From: Phycomyces blakesleeanus NRRL 1555(-)
Taxonomy: Eukaryota > Mucoromycota > Mucoromycetes > Mucorales > Phycomycetaceae
Direction: 5' to 3'
Assembly (NCBI RefSeq): GCF_001638985.1
Contig: NW_017265136.1
Location: 616,461-680,460, forward strand
Length of the DNA stretch: 64,000 nucleotides
The notes beneath the pieces are model-generated. The model saw nothing but the letters and a program-made list of their open reading frames with translations, searched no databases and was not told the origin of the DNA. Each line of letters opens with the position of its first letter. Within the stretch, counting starts at the first letter, position 1. Below are positions 34,898 through 46,396 of this stretch, one piece after another. Made by a program: the position numbers and the translations under genes.

Positions 34898-35902
34898 ATG
34901 TCAACTACCATTTCCAATGCCACTTTCGAAAGCTCTGAGGAGAGTACACAAGGAGAAGGCTCCGTCCACGGAAGCATTGCTTCAGAAGACCTAGTAACGG
35001 AGAATACCCCCGAAGGAAAAGAACAAGAACAATTGGATATTTTCTCCATCGGTATATCCTTGGATATAAACCGCAAGACTGCATCCGCCGGTCTGCTCAG
35101 GATCCTAGAAACCCCAAACGTTTCGAATCAAGAGATCTGCCAAGCTCAAGAAGCCGTGGACCGCACCAAGACCCACTGGAACTCTTTCATGGCCTCCCAA
35201 AAGGCATTGTCTGACACTTCCACCAAGGAAGTGATGCGCAACCTGAACAGCAGGAAAAGCTCCAGGGATGCCCACACAAACAAGCAAAACTCTTTTGTGC
35301 CCCCGAACTTACCAATATTCCAATTGCAAGGCGGGCGACTTAGAGAACCCAGCAAGAAGATCCATGAGTAAATTCACTCATTTCTCAACGAATTCCAAGT
35401 ACAAATGCGATTACACAACCTCACAGCCGACAAGCACTGGGAACACCTGTTCTGATTGACCTACGACGAAATACAGCGACAATGGTTCCAGAAAACCAAG
35501 GACGACAAGAGTATCACCTGGCAAGAAGCCCGCAACCGCATGGAGAAAGAATTCGGCAGTCCATTTTACATTTGGATCGAGCGACATGAGTTATGAGCAC
35601 TGGTCCAGAAATCGAGTGAGACAGTACGGATGTACGCCCAATACTTCCAAGAAGCCACATACACCGCCGCCATCGAGAATGGAGAAGAGCTGGTCTGGCG
35701 GTTTGTTTCGTCCCTAATTTATGCCAATCGGGAAAAGGCCCGGCAAACCTTGACACACTGTTTTGGTCTGGCCCAATCCCAGGAAATTCATTAGGTAGTT
35801 CCCCTCATCGTTGCCACAAGTGGTGAAGAGTCCGACATCTTCAGACAAGAAGAAACCACTCCCAGTTGCTATAGCCGCGGACACCCTCAATGGTTGCTTT
35901 GA
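34898..35902 (+). pseudogene. Decayed LTR-retroelement gag-like gene
   Basis: From the ATG at 34898 one frame can be followed for 335 codons without a frameshift, but it is cut by stops at 35369, 35453, 35594, 35792 and 35900. The first part (157 codons) is open. The rest reads like a retrotransposon gag core, with segments such as HLTYDEIQRQW-type text, WFQKTKDDKSITWQEARNR and KEFGSPFYIWIERHE, then VRMYAQYFQEA. Base composition is higher in G+C than the flanks, as in the island at 31860-32830. No protease, reverse transcriptase or integrase follows, so the element is truncated as well as mutated. The assignment to Ty3-type elements is inference from this pattern. Confidence 0.65.
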
Positions 35903-36411
35903 GATTGACTTGAGTTACCTCAACTCCCAGCCACATTGTAAGCACACAATCTACATTGTACCAAGCCGAGTATATCTGTTCAATATTTTTTTATTTCCTA
36001 TCTATTACTTATTTTCTCTTCTTATTTGCCTTACCTTGTCTGTCTTGATTGTCCTGAGTGAATTAGACAGTATTCTTTTTAAAAAAAATCCAAACCATTA
36101 AATACCTAAATAAATGATATAAAATTTGTATATAGAATATACAAATATGCAGTAAAAAGATTGAAGTTTGTTCTCATATTGTTCGTACCTTTATTAAGCG
36201 GGGCCACAATAATCAGAGTGCAATGCATTAGATACCTACAGTGACTGTCTTTATCCGTTATTCAGCCACCCAATTGACCTTTTTTGTCCCTGATGAAGGT
36301 TTTAAAATATATATAAAAAGAGGAAAGATATAGTAAAATTTATTTATTTTTCTTTCTTTCTATATTTTAACTACACTCTTTAGAAGACATTTCTTTAATT
36401 GAGCCTCAAAA
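35903..36411. other. Spacer and promoter of the G-patch gene
   Basis: AT-rich; a TATATAAAAAG sequence at about 36309-36319 lies roughly 95 bp upstream of the next start codon. Confidence 0.5.
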
Positions 36412-37771
36412 ATGGACAATTGGAAAGGAACATTTGCACAATCCCAGCTCGAAAAGTTTGGCTGGTCAAAGTATGTGTGTATTCCGTACATTACTATTTG
36501 TACACATTCTCTTTAGTAGTCAAATGTAGCATGAGCCCTTTACTGAGCCCTTTACTACCCCATTTTTTTTAGAGGAGATGGTCTCGGTAAAAACAAGGAC
36601 GGAAAAGTCAAGCACATCTCCGTATCAGTAAAAAATGATAAGAAGGGTGTAGGAGTCGGGGAGAACCAGTGGGAGTTCGCCTGGTGGGATCATCTTTACA
36701 ATAAGAGTGCAAGCTCAGTTTCGGTCGAAAAAGATGAAGACGAAGGAAAGGTAACCGCAAATATATTAATAATAGAGACATAAAAATAATACAATCTTAT
36801 TCTTCTTTTGTGGATGTGTATCTCTTAGTACAGTTAATACTCACAAAGGAAAGAAACTTTTTTTTTTTAGGTTAAGATTGCTACCAAGGTAAAATCTGAT
36901 ACCCGCCGTTCCAAGACTGGAATCATTAGTACCCAACGTCCTACCGGAAAGCGAGTCTCGACGAAAGAATCCTCATCAGAATTACCTAAAGAGAACGAAG
37001 AGAAAGAAGATGACGGTGACGAAGAAGAAGAACAGGCACCTTCGATGATGAGCTCAATGGCATCTATGGCAGATCACAGAAATATGATGGATAGCGTAAA
37101 AGACCTACACATGAGCATCAGCAAAAAGGTGGCTACAACCGTTCTTTACAGTGGATTTGTCAAGAGTTCAACAGGATCACTCCAACCGTAAGTATTTCGC
37201 AAGACAGAAAATCAAAATTAATATTTTCTGGTCAAATGAAATGAAATGAAATATGCATAAAATATTATATTGTGTAATTTATTTTCTTTCAAAAAAAAAT
37301 AAGCAAAAATTAAACTCACTCATCTTTTATTATTTCTACAAAAGTTCTGATCCAAGTAAGCCTGCTAGCTCTGAAACACCCAAGCCAGAACTGTCATGGG
37401 AAGATGAAGAAATTAGAGACTTCTCTATCAAGATCTCAGACGCCGAGTTGTTTGCTGCTTGTGAAGGAAGAACAGCACGAAAAGGTGGACGTGGTTTGGT
37501 AGATCAAAAGGGCAAATATTCTCGTGTGATGCAGGATTATCTTCGACCAGAAGATAGCGATGAAGAAGCACAGACTCACAAGCGTAAGAGATCTGAACAA
37601 GAAGAAGATGAAACACCAAAGAAGTCCAAAAAGGAGAAGAAGGAAAAGAAGGACAAAAAGGAAAAGAAGGACAAAAAGGAAAAGAAGGACAAAAAGGAGA
37701 AGAAGGAAAAGAAGGAGAAGAAGGATAAAAAGGGAAAAAAGGAAAAAAAGGACAAAAAAGAAAAGAAATAA
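36412..37771 (+). CDS. G-patch protein, GPATCH4-like, probably nucleolar
   Basis: A 326-residue protein in four exons: 36412-36470, 36573-36750, 36871-37187, 37345-37771. The N-terminal G-patch reads LEKFGWSKGDGLGKNKDG, then the block KNDKKGVG and FAWWDHLYNK, which follow the order seen in GPATCH4 (FTNHWWNELFNK in relatives). G-patch domains bind and activate DEAH-box RNA helicases. A region SDAELFAACEGRTARKG in the middle is another conserved GPATCH4-type block. The C-terminus is a long Lys/Glu run of KEKKDKK repeats, a nucleolar-type basic tail, encoded by purine-only DNA. A role in ribosome biogenesis or snRNA/rRNA modification is expected from the family. Confidence 0.88.
37620..37768 (+). 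repeat. Purine-only tandem repeat (AAG/GACAAAAAG units)
   Basis: About 150 bases of A and G (with a few C) encode the KKEKKDKKEKK tail of the G-patch protein. The complement is a pyrimidine tract that produces false open frames on the other strand. Confidence 0.85.
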
Positions 37772-38912
37772 GAGGAAATATCCCAATTTATTAAATCAGA
37801 CCGTTCATTGATCATCACCAACTACAACCAATATACACACATACATACATTCATACGCACCCATACACATGTAATGATAGATATAGAGTTGCTTGCTCCA
37901 CACAAGCATCACCTTTTTTTTTATATATATAAAAAGTAATATATAATTATATTTTAAAATTATCTCAAAAATATTATAAACTACATATAAATGTCCGTTG
38001 TTGCTTAACCTTTTAAAATATCAAACAGCCAATCGTAACCACAAGAAAATATGGTAAATTTCGTACGATTAAATTCGATATTTCTCTGTTGTGTAATAAG
38101 CCCAAATATGTCGGTTTATTTTTTTTAAAAAAAAAAAACAATAATGAAAAATAAAATTGATTGAAACCAGACAATTCTATGGTCAAATATAGGAGAAAGA
38201 GAGAGAGAGAGACAGAGAGAGAGAGAGGGGGGGGGGGGAGAAAGCGTATCCATTTTGCTTTTTCTTTTTTGGATTTTTTAAAAAAGAAACCCTATTTGCC
38301 AAATTCTCTCTCTCTATCTTTCATTCATTCATTCTCTCTTTACCCCACCTACAAATATATAAACCTCTCTCTCCCATCAACCCACCCACCAGATAACACA
38401 CACACACAAGAACTTATTTCATTCAAAGAATTGACTAGTAAAATAGTAATAAAAAAGTAATAAGCTAGTTTATAATTTTACCTTGGTTATTTTCAATCAA
38501 ACAATATTTACTGAAGAGGTTGTTCTTATCGCACATATTGAAAAGTGTTGTGGTGCATAGGATAATGTTGAATACTATTTTTTTTTGTGATTTTTTTTGT
38601 CGACAGAGGCGTTGTGTGATAGGCGAAATATAGGTTTTTTTTTGCTGCCACGGGCTTCTGACAAGAGAAATAGAGAGAGAGAGAGATATGAAGAGAGATG
38701 AAGTAGGGATGAAGATATGAAGGGAGAGATAAAGAAGAAGAAAAATAGTGTAAAACAAGAACTAAGCTTGACTTCTGTGAACTATGTTGTATGTTTGTGT
38801 TTTGTGTTTTGTGATTGTATCGGGCGCGGCTTTGTTTTTTTTTGTGTCTTTTCCATCTCCTTGTTCTAACCAATTACTCTTTTTCAATTTTTTTGTTTTG
38901 TGTCTTTTCCAT
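37772..38912. other. Convergent intergenic region
   Basis: AT-rich with a T-run/A-run palindrome at 38119-38138, a GA run followed by twelve Gs (about 38200-38239) and CT-rich DNA. No gene supported; open frames here are low-complexity. Confidence 0.5.
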
Positions 38913-40426
38913 TTAGTAAGGTGATCTTGCGCGAGGAGGATAAGGTTCATATCTGGGTGGTGGGGGGCGGCGGTCGAAACGATCATAACGATCATAACGA
39001 TCGTAGCGATCATAACGGTCGTAACGATCATAACGATCTCTTTCGTAACGATCATATCTGGGGGGATCATAACGATCCATATAAGGTCTATCATAATAAC
39101 GATCCATTCTTGGTTCACCTCCTCTTACAGGTCTAGGAGCTTCAAAACGCGTATCAAAGGGTATATATAAAGTCAGTACGCGAATTATTGAAATCAAAAA
39201 GGCAATGCTGTAAAAAAATAATGAACAATATCGGACACACTCTATCTCTTTCTTCCTTCCTTTCTATCACCCAAGTACAAGCAAAGAAACTGTCGAAGGC
39301 TAAAATAAAGGATATAAAATGGTACTTACGTCCTCCGCGACCGCCTTCACGCTTAGGGGGACCATAATAGCGACCTGGAGTGGGAGTACGAGGTCTAGCA
39401 CGTCTAGCCTACATTGATGAAAGGAATTTATTTATTAGAAAAAAAAGGCATTTCTTTTTTAATCAATTCTTAAATTGACATATTTTACATACCTTCTCAA
39501 CTGTGACTACACGACCATCGACCTCGGTTCCACTAACAGATGTCTTGGCTCTGTCGGCATCTTCAGTTGAATTCATACGGATAAAGCCAAAGCCACGTGA
39601 CTCACGGCTATGAGGATCGTACATGACTTCTGCTTTTTGAACCTAAAAAGATGGTTTCAAGCCAAGGAATTAACATTATTATTATTTTAGTAAAAACATC
39701 TTGGAATTTATTCAGTACTATCACTACTAATGTCTAAACATAATAATAATAATAAAAGGAAAAAGAGGTATAGTGAAAATATTAAAAACGAAACCAACCT
39801 TGCCGTATTTGTTGAACAATTCTTCCAACTCAGCACTTGTTGTTCTACCCGAAAGTCCGGTGATGAAAAGGTTGTCTCCTGGATTGGTTTCGAATACATC
39901 ATCTTGGCTGTGATGGAGGTGATGTGAGATGAGATGAGATGAGATGAGATGGTTTATTGAGGAAGATGGAAAAAAGGAAACAATTGCTGTGTATTGTACG
40001 ATTGCGCGTGTGTTGGGTGTGCGCGCACGCGTGTGTGTATGTATATGTGTGTATGTATATGTGTGTATGTATATGTGTGTTTGTGGGGTGAATTTTTGTC
40101 TTGTGTGTTTTTTTTTGTATATGTATTTATTTATTGGTTGGTTGGTTGGTTTGCTGTATTTATTGTTGCTTACACGTCTTTGGATCGCGAACGGCTTCTA
40201 TATCTACTGTCGCTTTGTTCACGCACTGGAGAGCGCGATCGAGAACGACTACGGGAGCCCCGCCCGCGTTCATCAGAAATACGTGGTTCTATTTATTATC
40301 ATCATTGTCAGTATTATTAATGATAAAACAGAGATAGAATAGATCATATTGCACAAGCATGATTTATTTGGGTCATCATGTACATCATCTAACAGCGTGC
40401 TTACCACTGCTTTCAATCTCGCTCAT
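38913..40426 (-). CDS. Transformer-2-like SR protein with one RRM
   Basis: A 233-residue nuclear RNA-binding protein likely to act in splice-site choice. Six exons on the minus strand: 40405-40426 (22 nt), 40174-40288, 39799-39907, 39493-39642, 39330-39408, 38913-39139. The N-terminus has an RS stretch (SRSRSRSRSPVREQ..RSRSRS). One RRM follows, with RNP2 NLFITGL and RNP1 RGFGFIRM. After the RRM comes a VEKARRARPRTPTPGRYYG linker like that of Tra2, then a C-terminal tail of DRYDRY repeats ending in an RRPPPP stretch. RS-RRM-RS order is the Tra2 layout. Intron 3 uses a weak donor, GTTGGT. The acceptor before the last exon (TTTTGAAG) is the least certain junction, although the frame closes with it. 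Confidence 0.85.
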
Positions 40427-40811
40427 GATGCTTCCACCAAAGTAGTGTGTGTAGAAAGACCTTGTTGCGACAGAAAGGCCCCCTATTGACTTCCAAAAAG
40501 GTTTACGTCATCGGCATAGAGGCTTAGCAAATCAATGTATATAATTCAGCCCCGCTTTAATGTAGAGTGAGAAGAGAGAGTGTGTGTGTGTGCACATATT
40601 TGAATTTGTAGTGTAGTGTATTGTAGTGTATTATAGTGTACGCAATTAAGTTGGTGTCTATCTATCTAAAGAAAAGAAGAGAGAAAGAAAAAAAGTTGCA
40701 ACTATTTACATATATTATCGTTGTCAATATTATTATCTTTTTTGCTATTATTTTTTGTTCTTTGTCTATCTCTCTTGCTTATATGTATATCCAAAACGAT
40801 TATTGACTGTT

Positions 40812-42137
40812 TTAAGCATTGTAATTCAATTGGTTTTGGGGGCTAGGTTGTTGAGTTGACAATGGTTGAATGGTAGTTGAATCGACAGTTGGGTAAAGTG
40901 GAACCTGAACTGTAGTATCTTGTGCGACATTAATAAGAGTATCTTTTAGTGTTTGAGTTTCTACTGGTGCTTCTGCCAGTGGCGCTAGTGATTCTGGTGC
41001 TGCTACAGTTGGTGTTTCTGATGGTATTACAGTTGGTGTTTCTGATGGTACTACAGTTGGTGCTGTTTCAATGTGTGCTTCTGCTGGTGGTAATACTGTT
41101 TGTGACGTTACAGTTGGTAGTGGCAGCGGTAGTGGAGGTTGTGGCGGTTGTGATGAGGATGGTTGAGTCACCGGCTGTAAAGTTGAAATAAACACTGGAT
41201 TAGGCTGTTGTTCTGTCATAATTTGGTCTTTTTGGGGTATTTCCGATTTGAAAGGAGGTGGCCTTTTACAGTCTTGACATATGAACTCGTAGTTATCCAG
41301 GCTCTTCATATATTTGTTAATCTGCATCGATTTTCGTAGGCACTGGATATGTTGCCATACACCACAACGTTCACAGGCAATCATGGGACTACCATCGTCC
41401 TTTAAAGAAAGAAAAAGGAATTTATCAGTAGCTATATATATTTATATATATGTGTGTGTGTATCTTTCACATTCGTTTTCTTTTGGTTCATAAATAAAGA
41501 TTGTATACCTACCACATTTTGTCCAGACAATCCACACACACAATCAAACGTCCAGTTGCTTTCTTCTTCTTTTTCTTGAGCTTTAGTCCTCTTTCGCTTC
41601 TTGCTGTTGCTGTTGCTGTTGTTGTTGTTGTAGTTTTTGTTATTATTTTTCTTGTCTGTTGATACACCTGCTCTTTCTACTGCGGCTGCTTTTGTTGCTA
41701 AATCCAAAGAATCTGTCTTGCCATCCTGTTCGAGTCTGGCCATTTCCCGCTCATGCAATCGTCGTTCTCGATCCAACAATCTTTCTTCGCGAGCTTTTGC
41801 TGCTGATTCCTTTTCTGCTTCTTCTCTACGTCTAGCGTTTTCTTCTCTTCTGGACGCTCTCTTCTCTGTCAAATCAATGTCGGTAGATGATGGTACCAGA
41901 GAAGCCAGCTCACGGACCATAAGGCGAGAACTGCGTTTTCTGTGCAAAAGTGCTTCCTGTTTCTTCAATTCTTTCTCGTGATCCAAAAGCACGGGTAATA
42001 CCTTGGGAATCACGTCTTCTATAAGGGCACGATAAAATTTCTTTTCGTCGATATGTGTGCTGTTGGAATAACGGGATGGAAACATTTCCCAGTCAGAGCT
42101 TGTCTGACAGACCTATTATTATTACACAAACATTAAA

Positions 42138-42178
<41 letters not shown>

Positions 42179-43962
42179 GTGTGTGTGGGTTTTTACTAAA
42201 AAAAAAAAGAGGGATAGATAAAGGACTATATAGATTGATAGAGAAGAAGAAAATATATTTAATTGGTAAAATTCAACTTACTAGTCTCCAAGGCATCCAT
42301 ATTTCCTCTACAGTTGGTGTTTCTATCTGGGATAAGTCAGCATTTCGTGCACTGTGGCGAGTTCCCTTTCTGGCCTGAGCTTTTTTTATTGCAGAATGAG
42401 GTTTGGTCTTTGGTTTGTGGATTGATTGTTGGTAAAGCCGATTGTCTGCATACATACACAGAGAGATAAATCAGGGAAAGTTTAGTAACTAAGCCAGTTT
42501 TAAGTCTATGCCTTTGTTGTAATTTTACCATCAAAGAGGTAGAATATGTTTCCTTTGGAATCACAACCAATGGGATCGACTCTCTATTAAGTAAATACAA
42601 TAAAATAAGCATTTTCCTTTTTCTTTTTTCTTGTTTTTGGATAATGTGAGTTTGCTTAAATAGTTAAATTTTACCCATTGTGCTTCTTCGTCTTCATCTT
42701 CATCGCCTGACAAATGTTCTCGAAGTCTTTCCGGATCCTCAAAATACCACTATTAACGCGTTTTTTTTTGAGATTTGATTAGTAAATATAAATATAAATA
42801 TAAGTATAGATATATAGATGTGTGTAAAATGTTGCCATACTTCACACAAGACATGCAATAGGTGAACTTTTGTATCCAAAGGAAATGTAAAGAAATTGCG
42901 GATTTCTTGTGTTGCTTCATAATTGTCTGTATGGAATGGGTTTGGTACTTCAGAGATTCGTCTGTCCCATTCGCGAGCAAAATACATCTGCCAAGTTTCA
43001 TGTCTATAGATCAATTGTATTTTTGTGCGATTTTAGTTTGTCGTTCAGAGTTTCGTTTCGTTTTATTTTCTTTGCTTATAAGCATGCATGTATATATATT
43101 TTTGCTTGTTTGTTTGTGTATGTGCTTATTCAAAGAATGATTTCATCGATTCGTTCAATATATATACATATATAAATATATATATATTGCTTATGATAAT
43201 AACGATAATAATATTATTAACAGTATTGTTATTATTTTTTGTTTTCCCTACGTGATAAATCTGTTTCTGGTCAATAACCGGAGCATTCGAACAATAAGCT
43301 CTTCAAACCGATGGCGTTGAGTAACATCAAGGATCATATGTTCAAGATCCTTTTTATTTTATATGTATATAAAAATGATATACACAGATAGATAGATTGT
43401 GGTGTAGATATATATATAAAGTTGGTATATAGGTAGATAGGCAGATATAAATTGTAAGTAAAGAAAATAAAGAAAGAGAAAATAATCAATAAATTATAAT
43501 TATGGTTTGGCTCGTTTCTTTTTATGTTTTTATTTGCAAGGTTAAATAAAGTAATAGTGATAAATGGCATATGTGTAGATCCAACAAAATTTATGCCAAA
43601 ATTTTGTGGCACAAAAATCAACCAAAATGATGATGATAATAATAATAATAGTAGTAATAGTAAAAACTAATATATAAATATATAGCAATTAAAAAATAAA
43701 GAAGAACAGCAGAATCGATCATGGGATAAAACAAAGAAGAAGAGGAAGAAAATTGGTTGTGTTAATTTACCTCTGTTGAGAATCTAGAGGATTCTGCTGA
43801 ATTGTATTTGTTGTAAATGAGGAAAGATTCATCAGCACCAGAAGGGGTAGTAGCAGGCCATGGAGTGAATGCAGAATGGAATGTGTGGAAGAATTGGGAA
43901 ATCGAGGCAAACTCAATATTGTTCCGCAACAGATCAATATCAGTTACACTTGGACTGGGCAT
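40812..43962 (-). CDS. WHIM-motif / PHD-finger chromatin protein
   Basis: A 644-residue nuclear protein in eight minus-strand exons: 43771-43962, 43252-43349, 42841-43003, 42675-42749, 42529-42583, 42282-42445, 41513-42112, 40812-41399. The N-terminal part (NIEFASISQFFHTF and later helices) resembles the DDT-like fold seen in ISWI partner subunits. Residues about 150-200 hold a WHIM-type motif, QWRVDPIGCDSKGNIFYLFD followed by DNRLY. A long Arg/Glu-rich coiled coil follows, then an Asn/Ser patch. The PHD finger is CVCGLSGQNV, ACERCGVWQHIQC and FICQDC, a C4HC3 set. The C-terminus is a Pro/Thr/Val/Gln-rich tail with SETPTV repeats. This order is like RSF1/CECR2-type remodelling subunits that read histone tails; the exact orthologue is not certain. 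Confidence 0.82.
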
Positions 43963-46396
43963 AAATAAATAAAGAGTAGAAAAGTGAAAATGAAAGAAAG
44001 GTCAAGAAAAAATAAGAATGAAAAATAAATAAGGTAGTTTGTGTGTGTGTGGTGATGAAAATATACAAGATATATAACTATCTCAAGAAAATTGATTGCA
44101 GGTAAATAGTATGAGGAATCCTCTGCTTAATCGATTAGAGACTTTTGCAATGGAATCAACTAAATGAATAGCAAAAGCAATACACAAATATAAAGAGAGA
44201 AAGCAAAGGTAATAAAGGGAGATATGTATAGAGCTAACAAAAGTGTTTTATGAAAATAATAATAATAGGAAAAAAAAGGGAGAGTATTAAATTAATAATA
44301 ATAAAAAAATTGGCCCACAATATTAATACTATTATTATTTCTTGAATTCAATTTAATTCAATTAAATTCAATTAAATTGAACCAAATTGATTTGATTTGA
44401 CCCAAATTGAATTAAAGCTGGCTGCTATTATTGCCACTATTTGTTACTGCTTTACCAAGTTGGCTGGTGAACTGGTAGGCTGATGGTGGTAATTGGCTTG
44501 GTATTTTATTTTATTTTTATTACTTTTCTTCAACCTCCCCCCCTCCCCTCGTTTCCATTCAATTCATTTTTTTTTCTTCTCCGCCAAAGAAAAAAGTGTC
44601 GTCACACATACAATGAGAAGGAAACAAATTTTGTATACATGTTATTTTCAATATAGGATTTTATGACTTTAATTGCAAGCTATTTTATGTTAAAATATTT
44701 ATAAATCATATTTTCATATATATACTAAGTTCTTTCTCCAAGAAAAATAATAGTAATGACAGATTTTACTCTTAAATCTATACAGATTAGGTAACAGTAG
44801 TAGCAATAGCTTTCAAGCCTTCTGCGTTTTAATCAATGAGCTATAAAGGTAACATAGAACACTGGTCTTGTAATTTTAGAAAATATGTATAGGTTGCTCT
44901 ATAATCATAACATTTATGTTATTTTCTTGATCAGTCGATTGATAAATATCTAAAAGACTTGGCGTTTTCATATTCTTCAAATTATATATATATATACATA
45001 AATTGCTTTGCATAGTATTGCGTTGAATGACAAAGTGCAAACAACAGATCGAATAACGTTTGTCCCTCTTCTTCTTTGAAGGTGCAAAAACCAAGAAAAT
45101 AAATTAATTAAAAGCCAATGGTATCACTTGAAAGAAACAACGCTCACTGTAGGCTCTGGAATCGAGACCTTTTCTTTTTTTAAAAAAAAAAAAAACTTCT
45201 AAATTTCCGCCAAATCATACAAGAGGTATTCCTCGAGTATTGTAAAGGATTACTTCTATTCCACAATTCTAGCAATAACTGTAATTACTCTATTTGAGTC
45301 TATTCCAAACTGAAAGAATCGAATAGAATTTAAGAAAATTTTCCTTAGACACACCCATAAATCTTTTGGGCTAGAATTTATCGTCAGGTTAATCCTAGAT
45401 AGTCCAACCAAGTCGATCAGTGGAATCAATATCTGTAAACCAAATTATTTAGTAGCAGTAATAAAGATGGGTTATTATGATCTTCAATGAGAATGAATTG
45501 TATACTAATGAATCGTATCAAATAGCAATGTAACTGATCTGTCACCTTTTTATTACTCTCCAAAAATACACCAAATCTGCGTTTGTTCTTTTATTCTTTG
45601 TGCAAGTGAGAAATAAATCTTGTATACTACAAGTAATTTAAAGTAAGGTATACAAGAATCATAAAAAATAAAATGAATGTTCAATCTAGATCCCAAGTCT
45701 GTAATATTGCACAGCTTTCTGCTTTACTCCATTTTGATCAATTTTGAAATTGAATTCTCGTCTACCAATTTATTATTGCAAATAACCTCACAAAAGACAA
45801 AACAGGCCTTGAAACTTGCCTATATATTTCAATATCCATTAGAAGAAAAATAGGGACAAGAAATAGACTTTGTGTACTATGTGTATCATGTGACCTTTTT
45901 CTACTCCATGTGTATTTATTATATATAAATATAGAAAGAGAAAGAGAGGAAGATCCAGAGTCAAAGGCACAAGCAGAGACACAGGTACAGGCACAGGCAA
46001 AGGCCTATGCACAGGCAGAGGTAGAGAGAGAGAAAGAGAGAGAGAAAAAGTATTTGGTGTATTATTATATTATACTATATTATACTATAATATATTATAT
46101 TATTATTATTTTATTATTATTATTTTCCATCTCATTTTAACTTCTTTCCTTTCCTTTCCTTTCCTTTCCTTTCCTTTGCTTCTTCCCTTCACCATCTCAA
46201 TCATCTCGCTTGAGATTCCTCCCTTCCCTTTTGAATTTTGTATTTTCAACTAACAAAAAACAAAAACAAAAAATACACCCCAAAAAAAAGTCTCCCTCTA
46301 TTTCTGTTTCTTACACATATATATACATATTATTCTTTTACTTCGCACCAACATTCATTCTCTCTATTGCTATCTCTCTTATATAAATTGATACAA
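43963..46396. other. AT-rich spacer and promoter of the phosphatase gene
   Basis: About 2.4 kb with AATTCAATT-type repeats (about 44344-44415), a T-run/A-run tract at 45175-45195, a GA/CA-rich stretch (about 45935-46050), TTATTA runs and seven CTTTC units at about 46143-46178. No gene was supported. Confidence 0.5.
46143..46178 (+). repeat. (CTTTC)n pentanucleotide repeat
   Basis: Seven near-perfect CTTTC units about 220 bp upstream of the phosphatase start codon, in a pyrimidine-rich promoter region. Confidence 0.85.

Noticed and set aside
37436..37821. Overlapping open frames on both strands around the Lys-rich tail
   Set aside because: They come from the purine-only repeat that encodes the KEKKDKK tail of the G-patch protein.
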